DNA of 58,091 nucleotides from Gnetum montanum (taxonomy: Eukaryota > Streptophyta > Gnetopsida > Gnetales > Gnetaceae), in the NCBI GenBank assembly GCA_015680685.1, contig MNCI01005236.1:370828-428918 (forward strand), written 5' to 3'. Positions 1-9,792 of this stretch are shown piece after piece. Position 1 is the stretch's first letter. Each line of letters opens with the position of its first letter. The notes beneath the pieces are model-generated. The model ran no database searches and had not been told where the DNA came from. It saw nothing but the letters and a program-made list of their open reading frames with translations. The translations under genes and the position numbers were made by a program.

Positions 1-13
1 CCTAAGCGCTCAA

Positions 14-475
14 ATGTTGAGCCAAGCATTCACACAGATCAAGAACATTGAACAAGCTACACAAACCAGCAATGACCCCGCCTATGTGGCTTATAAGAAC
101 CAACACGTTGCCAAACAAAAGGCAACAATGAAAACTGTGGCCGCAAACACAAAAACAACTAACACCAGTACCAACCCACTTGCAACAATAGGGGGAACCT
201 TAAGGTCCAATTTTCAACACAAAGATCGCTCTAAGTACACATCGCTATCTGCGCGACCTTCGGAACTACTAGAGCAACTCCTTAAAGCCGGGCAAATCCA
301 ATACAAACACGTAGCGGAGAATGCTCACCGCCAACATGACAAGTACTGCGAGTTACTGAGGAACCCCACCTTAGTAGCACCAAATGAGCCCCCATTTCCA
401 CGACATGTCAAGTTAAACCAATTCTACCATTACCACCAGATGTCTGGTCACAATACCGACACTTGCCGTGCGTGA
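14..475 (+). pseudogene. E copy 1: gag fragment with zinc-knuckle-like C-terminus
   Basis: The open frame is about 153 aa, truncated by the window start. It is rich in Q, N, T and K. Near its end it has FYHYHQMSGHNTDTC, which resembles the plant gypsy gag pattern YCxYHxxxGHxTxxC, with the first cysteine apparently replaced. It ends in a TGA just after the motif; the same frame continues as KDDLQAMIEQGQLNI, which normally follows in intact gag proteins, so the stop is probably a mutation. It leads into the proline-rich linker and protease downstream. The role would be capsid/nucleocapsid protein. Confidence 0.6.
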
Positions 476-493
476 AAGGATGATCTACAAGCA

Positions 494-960
494 ATGATAG
501 AACAGGGCCAACTAAACATCAACACCCTGAATCAACCCAGCACAAACGATGCCTCCTATGTCATAAACTTCATTTGCATAGATAGTAAGCCTAAACCTAT
601 GCAACAACCTTTTGTAATTCATGTGCCTCCCAGCAAGGCAACAATCCCCTCCGCCTCCACAAGCAAGAGACCTCCCATCATCACCAAGGTGCCACCTAGG
701 GCACCGACGACACCCTTTGTGGGCAAGGTACCACCACCTCACACGTCCGCTAAGACGTTAAACTGGCTAGATGCAACGCAATCCCAAGCACCGAAGACAC
801 CCTTTGTGGTCAAAGTACCACCATAGTCATCCGCTAAGACGTTAAACTGGCATGTTGCACCAACGACAACAGCAAAGAAACCTTTCGTTATCAAGGTGCC
901 ACAACAGGCTAGTCAAACAACAACAACACCTTCTAAACTCCCATTTGTCATAAAAGTGCC
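494..960 (+). pseudogene. E copy 1: proline-rich gag linker with PFVxKVPP repeats
   Basis: The reading frame from 494 continues, with a stop at 824-826, into the protease ORF. It carries at least five or six degenerate copies of a short peptide built on PFV-x-KVPP (QPFVIHVPP, RPPIITKVPP, TPFVGKVPP, TPFVVKVPP, KPFVIKVP, LPFVIKVPP). Two copies are followed by SAKTLNW, whose DNA is also a hairpin unit (743-758) of the type arrayed after the gene. The repeats suggest slippage-driven growth of an unstructured linker between gag and protease. No enzymatic motif is present. Confidence 0.5.
743..758 (+). repeat. Isolated hexaloop hairpin unit inside the gag linker
   Basis: ACGTC (743-747), loop cgctaa, GACGT (754-758), then taaact. 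This is the same unit as the arrays at 2192 and 5847, with a 5-bp perfect stem. A second, weaker copy lies at about 827-847. Confidence 0.6.
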
Positions 961-2209
961 ACCACATGATGGCCCCTCACTTACCTTGAGCCCAACAGTA
1001 GAAAACGTCTCAACGTCTCCTCCCTCAAGAGTCAACCTTGCCAACAACATGGATAAGCCTACCAAATGGCAACAAAAGAGGACAAACGAACAACAAACAA
1101 CACCCACAGCTGAAACAAAGGACACACCTAATATACAACAACTGAACACTGGAGGCCCTACCCCTAATCCCAAACAAACCAGGCCCAAGCCCTCAACCCA
1201 TACAAAGGCAACCAACACAACGGCAAACAACACAAACTTTGTAGCTACACTGGCCCAAGTGAAACAAACGCTCAAACAAAAGAACACAACCATGAGCTTG
1301 TACGATTTGGTCATGACATCATCAGCTCATCGTGAAGCCTTAGCGCAAATGTTAGCATCCATTCTTGTTACAGAGGACATCCCTGCTAACATGGAATCCA
1401 TCCGTCCAACGATTTCACAATGCACACCACAAGGATTGGGTTCAAACACCTTAGCCTTTCGTGATGATGCAATTAAACGTAACCCTGAACAAGGGGAAGT
1501 CACAACAGCTCCATTATCGATTAGTGTACGTGTTGGGCAATGTACCATTCGTAGAGTGCACGTTGATGACGGTGCGGCAACAAACGTAGTTCTATACTCC
1601 GTCATCGACAAACTAGGCATGGCAGATGAGATCATGCCAACAGAAACCATGTGTTTAAAATCTTTCAATGGGTCATGTGTCACAGTTAAGGGCAAAATCA
1701 ACTTAGCCTTTGTGGCAGGTGAACAATTCCCCCCCAGCACGGAGTTCATTGTCATAGAAGAGATGCCTAGTTTCAACATGATTCTTGGTAGACCTTGGCT
1801 AGCACAACAACGAGCCGTTTCCTCACCGATACATCAAGAAATCCGCCTTCCATACGAAGGTGGACAAGTCATTATACATGGCGACAACACTCCCTTTCAA
1901 GCTGACCACAACATAGACATGTCACAGGTCTTGAGAGAGGAGCCTCTTGAAGCAACACCCACAACAACAAACACAACACCTAGAGCTAAAACACCCGAAC
2001 AAGGGGTAAAAACTGAAAGCCTCCTAGAGCAAACTAGCACGCCTCCTAGACTATGTCTGACTAAGAAACAACCACATAATCAAGACTCCCCTATGGCCAA
2101 AGACACGTCTGATCTCCGCCCACTCTTCACCTTTGTTCATTGTGCATATGTCACCTTAGTTTGTATTGTATTAGCTTACGCGTTCTCTCATGGCCCGAAA
2201 AGGCCTTAA
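896..2209 (+). CDS. E copy 1: retropepsin-like protease domain ORF
   Basis: An unbroken 437-aa frame, the longest open frame in family E. The first ~120 residues are a T/N/P-rich linker. The sequence YDLVMTSSAHREALAQML follows, then an aspartic protease fold: active-site motif VHVDDGAATNVV (D-x-G-A as in retropepsins), then an FNMILGRPWL motif near the end of the domain, followed by HQEIRLPYEGG and an IIHGDN tail. The last residues (HGPKRP) are read from the first hairpin unit of the array, so the array begins inside the gene's 3' end. No RT follows. Being open may be chance survival or a recent copy; I call it a probable, not proven, functional protease ORF. Confidence 0.65.
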   Translation: MPQQASQTTTTPSKLPFVIKVPPHDGPSLTLSPTVENVSTSPPSRVNLANNMDKPTKWQQKRTNEQQTTPTAETKDTPNIQQLNTGGPTPNPKQTRPKPSTHTKATNTTANNTNFVATLAQVKQTLKQKNTTMSLYDLVMTSSAHREALAQMLASILVTEDIPANMESIRPTISQCTPQGLGSNTLAFRDDAIKRNPEQGEVTTAPLSISVRVGQCTIRRVHVDDGAATNVVLYSVIDKLGMADEIMPTETMCLKSFNGSCVTVKGKINLAFVAGEQFPPSTEFIVIEEMPSFNMILGRPWLAQQRAVSSPIHQEIRLPYEGGQVIIHGDNTPFQADHNIDMSQVLREEPLEATPTTTNTTPRAKTPEQGVKTESLLEQTSTPPRLCLTKKQPHNQDSPMAKDTSDLRPLFTFVHCAYVTLVCIVLAYAFSHGPKRP

Positions 2210-2664
2210 ACTAAATCATGGCCCGAAAAGGTCTTAAACTAAATCATGGCCCAAAAAGGCCTTAAACTACCATCGTTTCACATTATTTTCTATTTATTGG
2301 TGCATTTCAGGTCATGTTTTCTGCAGTTGCTATTTAATATTGTTTTCTCTAGTAGCTTTTGTTTACAGGATCATACAGACACACACGTATGCATCCACAC
2401 AAAGCAGTCCTAACATCATGACTTAAAAATGATACCACAGAATGTCCTCGCGTCATGATGGTAAACTGACATCATAGAGCTCTGTCCGACATGATACTAA
2501 ACTGTTACATTCATTCACCATAGTCCGTTAAGACTATAAACTAGCTTGCCTCTTCATAGTCCGCCACGACTATAAACTAGCATTGTACCGTCCGCTACGA
2601 CGATAAACTGGCAACGTCCAATGGGGTATGACATAAAATTAACCCACGACAGTATGCTAAGACT
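2192..2664 (+). repeat. Hairpin array 1 (hexaloop stems followed by AAACT)
   Basis: A run of small hairpins, each a 3-6 bp stem, a 6-nt loop (mostly c/t-g-n-n-a-n), then (t)aAACT. Clear units: GGCC-cgaaaa-GGCC at 2192-2205 with two more following; ATAGTC-cgttaa-GACTAT at 2520-2537; ATAGTC-cgccac-GACTAT at 2556-2573; CGTC-cgctac-GACG at 2589-2602. Weaker or longer-loop units lie at 2405-2510 and 2640-2664. Stem bases differ between units but stay paired, and the base pair closing the loop is always C-G. Confidence 0.75.
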
Positions 2665-3214
2665 ATAAACTAGCTAGATCATTTCTGGCACATTCATCTG
2701 CTGCTATAATTCATGACATTTCTTCATCAATTCCTATTGCATCATTCATCACACCGGCTCTGACAACACTATTGCTGCTCATTTTGTTTACCTTAAGTTT
2801 CACATGGTGCCTCCATTTGCATCAATCACATTCATGCCTGAAGTGTTCGCTAACTCGTTCACTTGTGGTTTTCTTGTCTTCTTGGAGTTGTGTTTGCAGG
2901 ATGACACCAAGTGGTGCTCGTACCGGATACACTTCATCACGGTGACAAGGTGCCACATTGTTTCTGACGCACGCAACCAAGTTAATCAATCTATTCAAAA
3001 GTACATTCCCAGTTCTCAATATATTCTCCAGTTCCCCAACACTCTTGTTCCCTTTCCTACCCAGTTACAGTTCCCAGATACACCCAGTACACCCCAAAAC
3101 TGTGAGCACATTGTTGCACACTATAACACTTTAAAGCAGTTGCAATATACAACATAGCACTTGAGCATGAGTACAAAATCAAAGCAAAAGTTTCTTTCAC
3201 AAAAAAAGGGGGGG
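2665..3214 (+). other. E copy 1: non-coding tail ending in a polypurine tract
   Basis: No credible gene is present. The stretch matches 7090-7720 of the second copy in order. It ends in a run of A and G (3201-3214), a good polypurine tract for plus-strand priming, immediately before the LTR-like region. Confidence 0.5.
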
Positions 3215-3219
3215 ACACT

Positions 3220-4780
3220 TGGCACTTCCACATAAGCCCCAGGCAGGAAGACAGTTGTCTTAAAACCAAGTACTCATGTCAAAACAATCTGGAAACATCC
3301 AGTTGCATGGCTTTGGCTCTCCGCCGACAGGTTTCCCCAAAGAAGGACCCTGTTCCTCCAAAGAATGCAAAGCACCATCACGTAGCTTTGGCCTTGCCAA
3401 CAAGTTCTCTTGGACACTAACCAAGAGTCTTGTTCCACCAAAGGACGCACATCGCATGTCTGAATTCCAAGTCCGCTAAATCATGGCTACTGACAAGGAT
3501 CAGCATGACACACACCAGACCATCCTCTTTACCAAGCACAATCCCTCAGGTAGTTCCTAATCCCTACAATCTCCATTTCCCCATCCAGACACAAAGTTTA
3601 CGTCTCTCAATCCCATATACTATTGAACACGGTGCGATGATGTCTAGTCAGGTGGCAATAGACAGGGTCGCTATCAAGTTGCTTGTGGTGTTTTGTACTT
3701 CTTTGTCGATGCTTCTCGGGTCGATTCCTCCAAGCGTCAACAAAGAGGGGCCAATGAAACACCACAAAATTTTGAGCTTAGTACTTCTCCAACACGAAGC
3801 AGGTCCTTGGGATCCACAAACGACCACAGCTATATCGGATGTCACACATGGCAACTTCGGAGATCAAAATGCTTAATTTTCACTAAGTATGCAGTCTCAG
3901 CGTATACGCCCAGCATATATGCCCAAGTATGCAGCCTCAGCGTATACGCCCAACATATACGCCCAAGGGTATATTCTCAATGTATATGCTCAAGTTCACA
4001 GCGTCTATGCCTAACGTAGACGTCCAGCATGCACGCCTCACATGTACACTCAGCAAGTACAACAGGTGTATATGTCCGGCATGCAATCTCCAAAGATAGC
4101 ATGGAAACAGCACTGCAAAGCAAGATTTGGCACAAGGCAACGACCATCAGCGTATACGCCTGCATCCATCAGCATATACGCCCAGCGTCCACAGCATCTA
4201 CGCCCGAATACGCCCAGGGTCTACGCTCGCCAGACAGTGTATACGTCCAACATATACGTCCAGTAAATGTAACATATTGTACACTTGTACACTTTACGCT
4301 TTTGCACCTGGTCAATGCACCACATGTCGCCCAACCTAAGTCTAGCGTCAAAAACCTGTATAGAAACCCCATTTTTCACTAGATCCAGGTTGGTTGGCAA
4401 AACATTCAGAGAACACCAGAGAGCAGAGACGCTGAGAACCAGAGCACAAAATCCTTTACGCTGGAAAACCTTGTACACTGAGCAGACAGCCTCTACGCTA
4501 TGCCTATAGTGTGAACTAGTCATCCTTGCATCCACCGAGGCTATTCGTCCGCCTTGTGTCAAAGTCACAACTGCATTAGACCGGTGCATTGTACCTTTCA
4601 TTTCTTTGCTAAAATCTGTTATATTTTTTCATTCATTGTTTCCTGTTCACTTTTTACACTCTTGCACGTTTACGTTGTTTACGCTTTTGCATGTTACGTT
4701 GTCTATGCTTCTGTACATTTACATTGTTTTTTACATTCGTGACATCGTTTAAATATAACCCAGCATATAGCACTTCGGTG
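3220..4780 (+). mobile_element. E LTR-like region 1 (borders approximate)
   Basis: This region follows the polypurine tract and precedes the conserved leader hairpin. It shares blocks with 7750-9590 ('aagccccagg', 'caacaaagaggggccaatga', 'gaccggtgca'). It contains the GTATAC-type repeat block (3900-4265) and, near its end, a T-rich stretch with repeated 'tttacgttgttta' phrases (4640-4740). Exact ends were not determined, since no clean TG/CA termini are visible. The small reading frames here look spurious. Confidence 0.45.
3900..4265 (+). repeat. GTATAC-type 13-bp repeat block in the E LTR
   Basis: Degenerate repeats of a roughly 13-bp phrase (cgtatacgcccag / catatacgcccaa / gtatacgtccaac) run through the block, with the palindrome GCGTATACGC recurring at 3900, 3940 and 4159. 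Copies sit in pairs 13 bp apart. The block would lie in U3, upstream of transcription start, so enhancer-like protein binding is a reasonable guess. A related palindrome is used in element B. Confidence 0.6.
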
Positions 4781-4828
4781 TACGTTCAGGGAAATCCTTA
4801 CCTGATCCGCGTGCGGACCACTCAAGGT

Positions 4829-4874
4829 ACTCTACCTTCGTTAATTCCAGCTTGCCCTCAGGCGAAGGTAGAGT
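4829..4874 (+). other. E leader hairpin, copy 1
   Basis: A perfect 12-bp inverted repeat: ACTCTACCTTCG (4829-4840) pairs with CGAAGGTAGAGT (4863-4874) across a 22-nt loop. The second E copy has the same hairpin at 9669-9716 with a compensatory A-T to G-C change. The place, between LTR and gag, is where dimerisation or packaging signals sit in retroelements; that role is inference. Confidence 0.6.
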
Positions 4875-4949
4875 CTTCTGTGCGTGTCCAGAGATCTCCA
4901 GGTTTCTGTTTCATTCCAGCCGGAGACCGACGATTTTGGGCGGTACATG

Positions 4950-5832
4950 TATGACCTAGTAATGACTTCACCAGTACATCGAAAGGCTCTCGTACGAATG
5001 CTAACTTCAATTCCTGTTGGTGAGGATCTTCCTGCAGATGAACCATCCATTTATGCAGTATTATCCCCACAACTTCAGGAATCGAAGACCACATCCTTAG
5101 AGTTCCACATTAAGGACATTAAGCTAGATGAGAAAACAAGAGAAATCACCACGGCCCCTATGTTCATAACAATACAGGTTGATTATTTCAAAATACGTAG
5201 GTGCATGTCGATGATGGTGCAGTAAAAAATGTAATACCTGTTTCCATCATCGAAAAATTGGGACTCACCGAACAAATACAACCCACAACAACCTCTTTCT
5301 CGAGATCCTTCAGTGGTTCCCGTGGGGAGTAAAAGGCATGGTTACCTTAGATTTCATAGCCGGAGACCAATTCCCTACATCAGCTGAATTCATAGTGGTT
5401 GATGAAATGCCAGGGTTTAATCTGATCCTAGGACGTCCTTGGCTAACTCAACTTAAAGCCGTATCTTCACCAATCCATCAGGAAATACATCTACCTTACG
5501 AGGGTGGTGAGATCATCATACATGGGGATAAAACATCATCGATCATTTCCTCATACCTTGAGGTAGATCAAGGGTCAGAAATTGAGTTCATTAAGCCTAA
5601 ACAAGAAACCATGGACATACATCAAAATGTAAACCCAACATTAATTCACAACCCAACTAGCACTGAAGAAACACAAGAAGACTCAGACATAGGAGCCATT
5701 CCTGCTGATATCTCTTGGTCGGAACTATCCTTTGACATCACCGTTGAAGGAGAAGGTGAATATAAAATCATACCCATACACCCAACTCCACATGTTGAGC
5801 TACAAAAGATCAAGAAACAACTCAACAACTAG
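4950..5832 (+). pseudogene. E copy 2: protease fragment, gag deleted
   Basis: Reading starts a few bases after the leader at YDLVMTSPVHRKALVRML, which aligns with residues ~130 onward of the first copy. The gag region between leader and this point is therefore deleted. A TAA at 5223 breaks the frame just at the active-site region (the motif reads as a mutated M-S-M-M-V-Q then stop). The second half, open from 5338, has EFIVVDEMPGFNLILGRPWL and HQEIHLPYEGG as in copy 1, then an acidic tail ending at 5832. It cannot give an active protease. Confidence 0.7.
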
Positions 5833-5839
5833 AACAAAT

Positions 5840-6094
5840 GATACGAACTGTCTGAAATGACGTTAAACTACGAACTGTCCGAAATGATGTTAAACTACGA
5901 ACTGTCCGAAATGACGTTAAACTATGAACTGTCCGAAATGATGTTAAACTATGAACTTTCCAAAATGATGTTAAACTACGAACTGTCCGAAATGACGTTA
6001 AACTACGAATTGTCTGAAATGACGTTAAACTATGAACTGTCCGAACTGTCTGAAATGACGTTAAACTACAACATGTCCATAATGACATTAAACT
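5840..6094 (+). repeat. 27-bp tandem repeat, weak-stem hairpin units
   Basis: About nine tandem units of gaactgtccgaaatgacgttaaactac lie here, with single-base variants. Each is a hairpin unit with a GTC/GAC stem that can extend by a U-G wobble, and the last (ATGTC-cataat-GACAT, 6073-6088) is a perfect 5-bp stem. The repeat begins right after the protease stop. Apparent ORFs on both strands (ELSEMTLNY-like) are by-products of the repeat. Confidence 0.75.
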
Positions 6095-7090
6095 AGCCAC
6101 GGTCAGAAATGGCTGGTTCCATTTAAAACTTCTTGAAAGAATTACTACCTTTGGCCCACCATGGCATAAAACTGGTAATCCTTTCTTTCACAACAGATGC
6201 AACAGTCCATCAAGACTTTAAACCGATGTACCAAGCCTGAAATGGCTTTAAACTAGAGCCAATAGATTACAGATTTACAAACTCCCATCATCTTACATTG
6301 AATTTTCGGTTACAAGTTGCAACTTACGATTTAGATTCTTGCACGGTCGTTGCTTTCTTTTCCACATATTTACCTTACATCTTGCACTACACTTTAGAAA
6401 TTTATGTTACATTTAGTTGCACACATATACTCTAGAAAACAAAGAAAAATAATAAAAAAACACATAAAACTACAAAAATACATGGCCCGAAAAGGCCTTA
6501 AACTAGCTTATGGCCCAGAATAGTCCAAAACTATCACTTTGTGCATTGCTTTTCTTTCATTCATACATTCTAACTCTATGTACAACAGGTGTTGCTTGAC
6601 ATTGTTTTCTTTCTAGTTGATTTTTTACAGGATCTTGCAGATACACAGCATCACCATGCATGCAGCATCACACTTTACACAAGCAAGGTAAGCATCAGTC
6701 CGCTATGACTATAAACTAGCACAGAACAGTCCTGGATCATGACTTAAAACTGATACCACAAAACTGTCTTGGATCATGACTTAAAACTGATACCACAGAA
6801 CAGTCCTAGATCATGACTTAAAACTGATACCATAGAACAGTCCTGGATCATGACCTAAAACTGATACCACAGAAACATGTCTGGTATGACACTAAACTGC
6901 TACGTCCGTCCGCCATGACATGAAACTAGCATCCAGAGTCCACTAGGACTATAAACTAGTTTGCCTCTTCATAGTCTGCTATGACTATAAACTAGCAATG
7001 CATCGTCTGCCACGACGCTAAACTGGCACCATCCAAGGGGTTATGACATGAAACTGATTCACAATAGTCTGCTAAGACTATAAACTGGTG
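6095..7090 (+). repeat. Hairpin array 2, dispersed units
   Basis: Same unit type as array 1. Clear stems: AAGCC-tgaaat-GGCTT (6233-6248), GGCC-cgaaaa-GGCC (about 6484-6497), AGTC-cgctat-GACT (about 6697), TGTC-tggtat-GACA (6878-6891), ATAGTC-tgctat-GACTAT (6971-6988), CGTC-tgccac-GACG (about 7002), ATAGTC-tgctaa-GACTAT (7064-7081). Four near-identical 'cagtcctggatcatgactta' units (6720-6870) have a longer loop. About 6260-6480 is AT-rich DNA without units. Confidence 0.7.
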
Positions 7091-7750
7091 ACATCATTGA
7101 TGACCAAGTAAAACTTGAAAAGATCTGTTGTTGTAGTTGGCCGCTCCTGTTCCACAAAGACTTGTTGCATGATTCATCTCATGGGGCCCTAATGAAACTG
7201 ATGCTGTGCATGATTCTATTTGCTTTGAAAGTTGCACATGGTGACTCCATCTTCTTGTTTAAAGTGTTTAGCTGACTATTTCATCTGTGGTTTTCTTGTC
7301 TTCTTGGAGTTGTGTTTACAAGATGACACTTCTGAGGCATTCGTGCATAGATGCACTTCATCATGATGACAAGGTATCACGTTTTTCCTGACGCACACGA
7401 CTGGGTTAAACAATCTGTTCATAAGTACATTCCCGACTCCTGATACATTTTCTATTCCCCATCATGCTCCCTTATCCTATTCGATTACATCTCCCTTGAT
7501 ACATTCCACTCATCTCAAAACTCTTGGTACACTATTGCACACTGTAGCTCTCTAAGCAGTTGCGACGCAAAACATGATACACAGTACATGATGCAAAATG
7601 CAAGTGCTCAAACACGAGCATGGCACAAAAAGCAATCTCTTTCAAAAAGACCGAGAAAAGAAAAAAAGAAGAAAAAAAAACCAAAAAAAAAGGTCAAAAT
7701 ACACGAAAAAGGTCTTCAAGACCCCGTTGACATCATAAACAAAAGACTAT
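7091..7750 (+). other. E copy 2: non-coding tail
   Basis: Matches the tail of copy 1 at 2690-3215. It includes an A/G-rich stretch (7640-7700) that probably corresponds to a decayed polypurine tract. The lysine-rich open frame at 7588-7887 is read from that A-rich DNA and is not a gene. Confidence 0.45.
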
Positions 7751-9590
7751 TGGCCATTCTCATACAAGCCCCAGGTGAGAAGGCAATTTTCTTGAAAAAA
7801 AAGTTACACTCGTGTCTCAAAGAGACCATGTTGCACATCATTGCGTGGCTTTGGTTGTTTACAACGGGCCTTGCAAATACTCTATAAGAGTCTCATTTCT
7901 CCAAAAAGCGCACCTCCTATGTCTTGGTTCCGAGTCTACTAAAAACCCGGCTATTGACAAGGACCAATGACATAACTTGTGCACAAGAGAGCATTCCTCT
8001 CCCACAAATCCCAGCAGCAATCATCACCCTTAACCTCCTAGCTTCCTTGGTTACAACTGATTCCCTTGCATCTTGAACCACATTCCCTCAATCCCATGTA
8101 CTTTTGAAAATGCTGCGATGACACCCAGCCAAGGGCCAACGGTTAATTTTTGATGCTTTATTGCTCATGGTGTTTTGCACTTCTTTGTTGACACCTCTCG
8201 GGTAGATTCCTCCAGATGTCAACAAAGAGGGGCCAATGAAACACCACTAATTTTGGCCTAGCACTTTTAGACAAGAATCAAGCTAAGTCATGCTGCTGCC
8301 CAACATGAGTACAGCATGACCAAACTTGAAGGCCTTCGAAATAGCCCTTGATGGCCCATGATTCAACAAGCAAGGTCCCCCCAGGGCCCACAAGCGACTA
8401 CACTAACTTCCAGCATCCAGAATCAAAAGTTTTGGGTTCAAAATGTTTGGTTTTGGCTAAGTACACTTTGGTTACTTTTTCAGACGCTGCACAGCGTAAG
8501 GATCAGCGTCACAAACTTTTAGAGCCCCAAAATTGAGTCAAAACAAGCCAAAATCGAGCACAAGGACCCCCCATGACCTTCACCAAGGTCCCCAGCAGCT
8601 CCCAACCTCCAAAAAATCAAGATTTGGGCCTCAAATGTGCCATTTTAACTTGGTGATGCTGGGGTTACTTTTTCAGACGTTGCACAGCGTAAGGATCAGC
8701 ATCACCAACCTTTAGAGCCCCAAAACTGAGCCAAAATGACATGATTTCAAGGGTGCAAGTCATCCTCAAGGTTCACTATTGATAACTATGAGTCCCAGCC
8801 TTCAAAAATTCCAGATTTCAGCCCAAAATTGCAAGTTTTGAAGGTCACACTACAAGTCATGCTAGATGCTAGACAAGCGAGGCGGTGTTAATCCTTCTTG
8901 ATTTTCCTTTTCAAGAAATCTATAAAATGGCAAATGGATATGAAAGCCCATGCAAAATCAGGCCAAATATTCAGCAAAAAAAAAAATATAATTTTTCCAA
9001 GCGGGCCAAAGTTGGAGCTAATCTTTTTAAATTTTTAAAATTTTTTTTATCACTTGAGGGCTTGTATTTCTAATTTGTATTTTTTTTATGGGCTTGAATG
9101 ACCCACAAATTGTAAAATACATTGAACCTGGTCAAAGCAAACCCTAGTCAAAACCCTAGCCCAACCCTATAAATACCCCATCAATTCACACAAATTGAGG
9201 GAGGCAAGAGAAGCAAAGCAAAAGTAGCAAGAGAGAAGGGAGAGGAAGAGGCAAAGATTGGAAATTCTGAAGGAGGACAGAACTTGCAATCCTTGGGTGC
9301 TTGGCACATCCGATTTTTTGGCTTCCAAGTTCTTCTCACATTATCGCATCATCGTGTCATATCTTTCCAGGGCTAGGCGTTTGACTTGCCATTCACACTT
9401 GTGCAACTACGCTTTGACCGGTGCACATTTTTTAAAAAAATAATATAATACAGTTTCATTATTGCCTCCCATTTACATTGTTTAAATTCTATTTATGCTT
9501 TACAAATATAACTTTGTTTATGCTTTATTCATAATTCTGTACGCTTTATTTACATTTCATATCATTGTTTACATTTTGTTTACATCCTGT
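7750..9590 (+). mobile_element. E LTR-like region 2 (borders approximate)
   Basis: The second LTR-like region shares several blocks with 3220-4780 but has diverged in its middle. It has a good TATA box (TATAAATA, 9168-9175) followed by a purine-rich likely transcript start, so the promoter lies just upstream. Two diverged copies of a ~190-bp repeat (about 8344-8540 and 8541-8735) occupy the U3 position. T-rich 'tttac...ttgtttac' phrases (9450-9590) precede the leader. The borders are not resolved. Confidence 0.45.
8344..8735 (+). repeat. Tandem ~190-bp repeat with GACGCTG/CAGCGTC palindrome
   Basis: Two diverged copies, each ending in cagacg(c/t)tgcacagcgtaag, then gatcagcgtc or a close variant, then 'tttagagccccaaaa'. 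In the first copy GACGCTG pairs with CAGCGTC 14 bp away, with a further CAGCGT between. The block lies upstream of the TATA box at 9168 and takes the place of the GTATAC block in LTR region 1. Confidence 0.5.
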
Positions 9591-9668
9591 TTATGATAAC
9601 CCCAGCGCTAGCCATAGCTTACACTCGGGGAAGTCCTTGGTTGATTTGTGTGCAAACCATCCAAGGCT

Positions 9669-9716
9669 CTCTGCCTTCGTTTACTTTTCCAGCTTGCCCT
9701 CAAGCGAAGGCAGGGT
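9669..9716 (+). other. E leader hairpin, copy 2
   Basis: CTCTGCCTTCG (9669-9679) pairs with CGAAGGCAGGG (9705-9715), with one T-G wobble. Relative to copy 1 the fifth stem pair changed from A-T to G-C on both arms. The flanking leader text ('ccagcttgccctcaagcgaa') is conserved between copies. Confidence 0.6.
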
Positions 9717-9792
9717 CAGCTGTGTCTACCCAACGATCTCTCGGTGTCTGTTTCCCTTCCAGCCTTACACCGACGATTTAGGTCAGTACACT

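Larger units (their letters stand above)
1..9792 (+). mobile_element. Family E LTR retroelement: two joined truncated copies (gag-protease only)
   Basis: The segment reads: 3' part of an internal region (1-3214), LTR-like region, short second internal region (about 4940-7750), second LTR-like region, and a leader that stops abruptly at about 9792 where element D begins. The two halves match in order: protease, hairpin array, a stretch sharing 'ggttttcttgtcttcttgga' (about 2860 and 7291), 'caacaaagaggggccaatga' (about 3738 and 8218), then a leader hairpin (4829 and 9669). This is what unequal LTR recombination gives (int-LTR-int-LTR), with both ends lost. No reverse transcriptase, RNase H or integrase motif is visible in either copy, so E is probably a non-autonomous gag-protease element. 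LTR borders are approximate because I could not find clear TG...CA ends or target duplications. Confidence 0.7.

Noticed and set aside
5840-6094. Regular 27-bp repeats suggesting a CRISPR array or a repeat protein (ELSEMTLNY)
   Set aside because: There are no spacers, the genome is a plant nuclear one, and the open frames on both strands follow from a repeat unit whose length is a multiple of three. It is part of the hairpin array.
7588-7887. Lysine-rich 99-codon frame in the E tail
   Set aside because: It is read from an A-rich polypurine-like stretch and has no match in copy 1.
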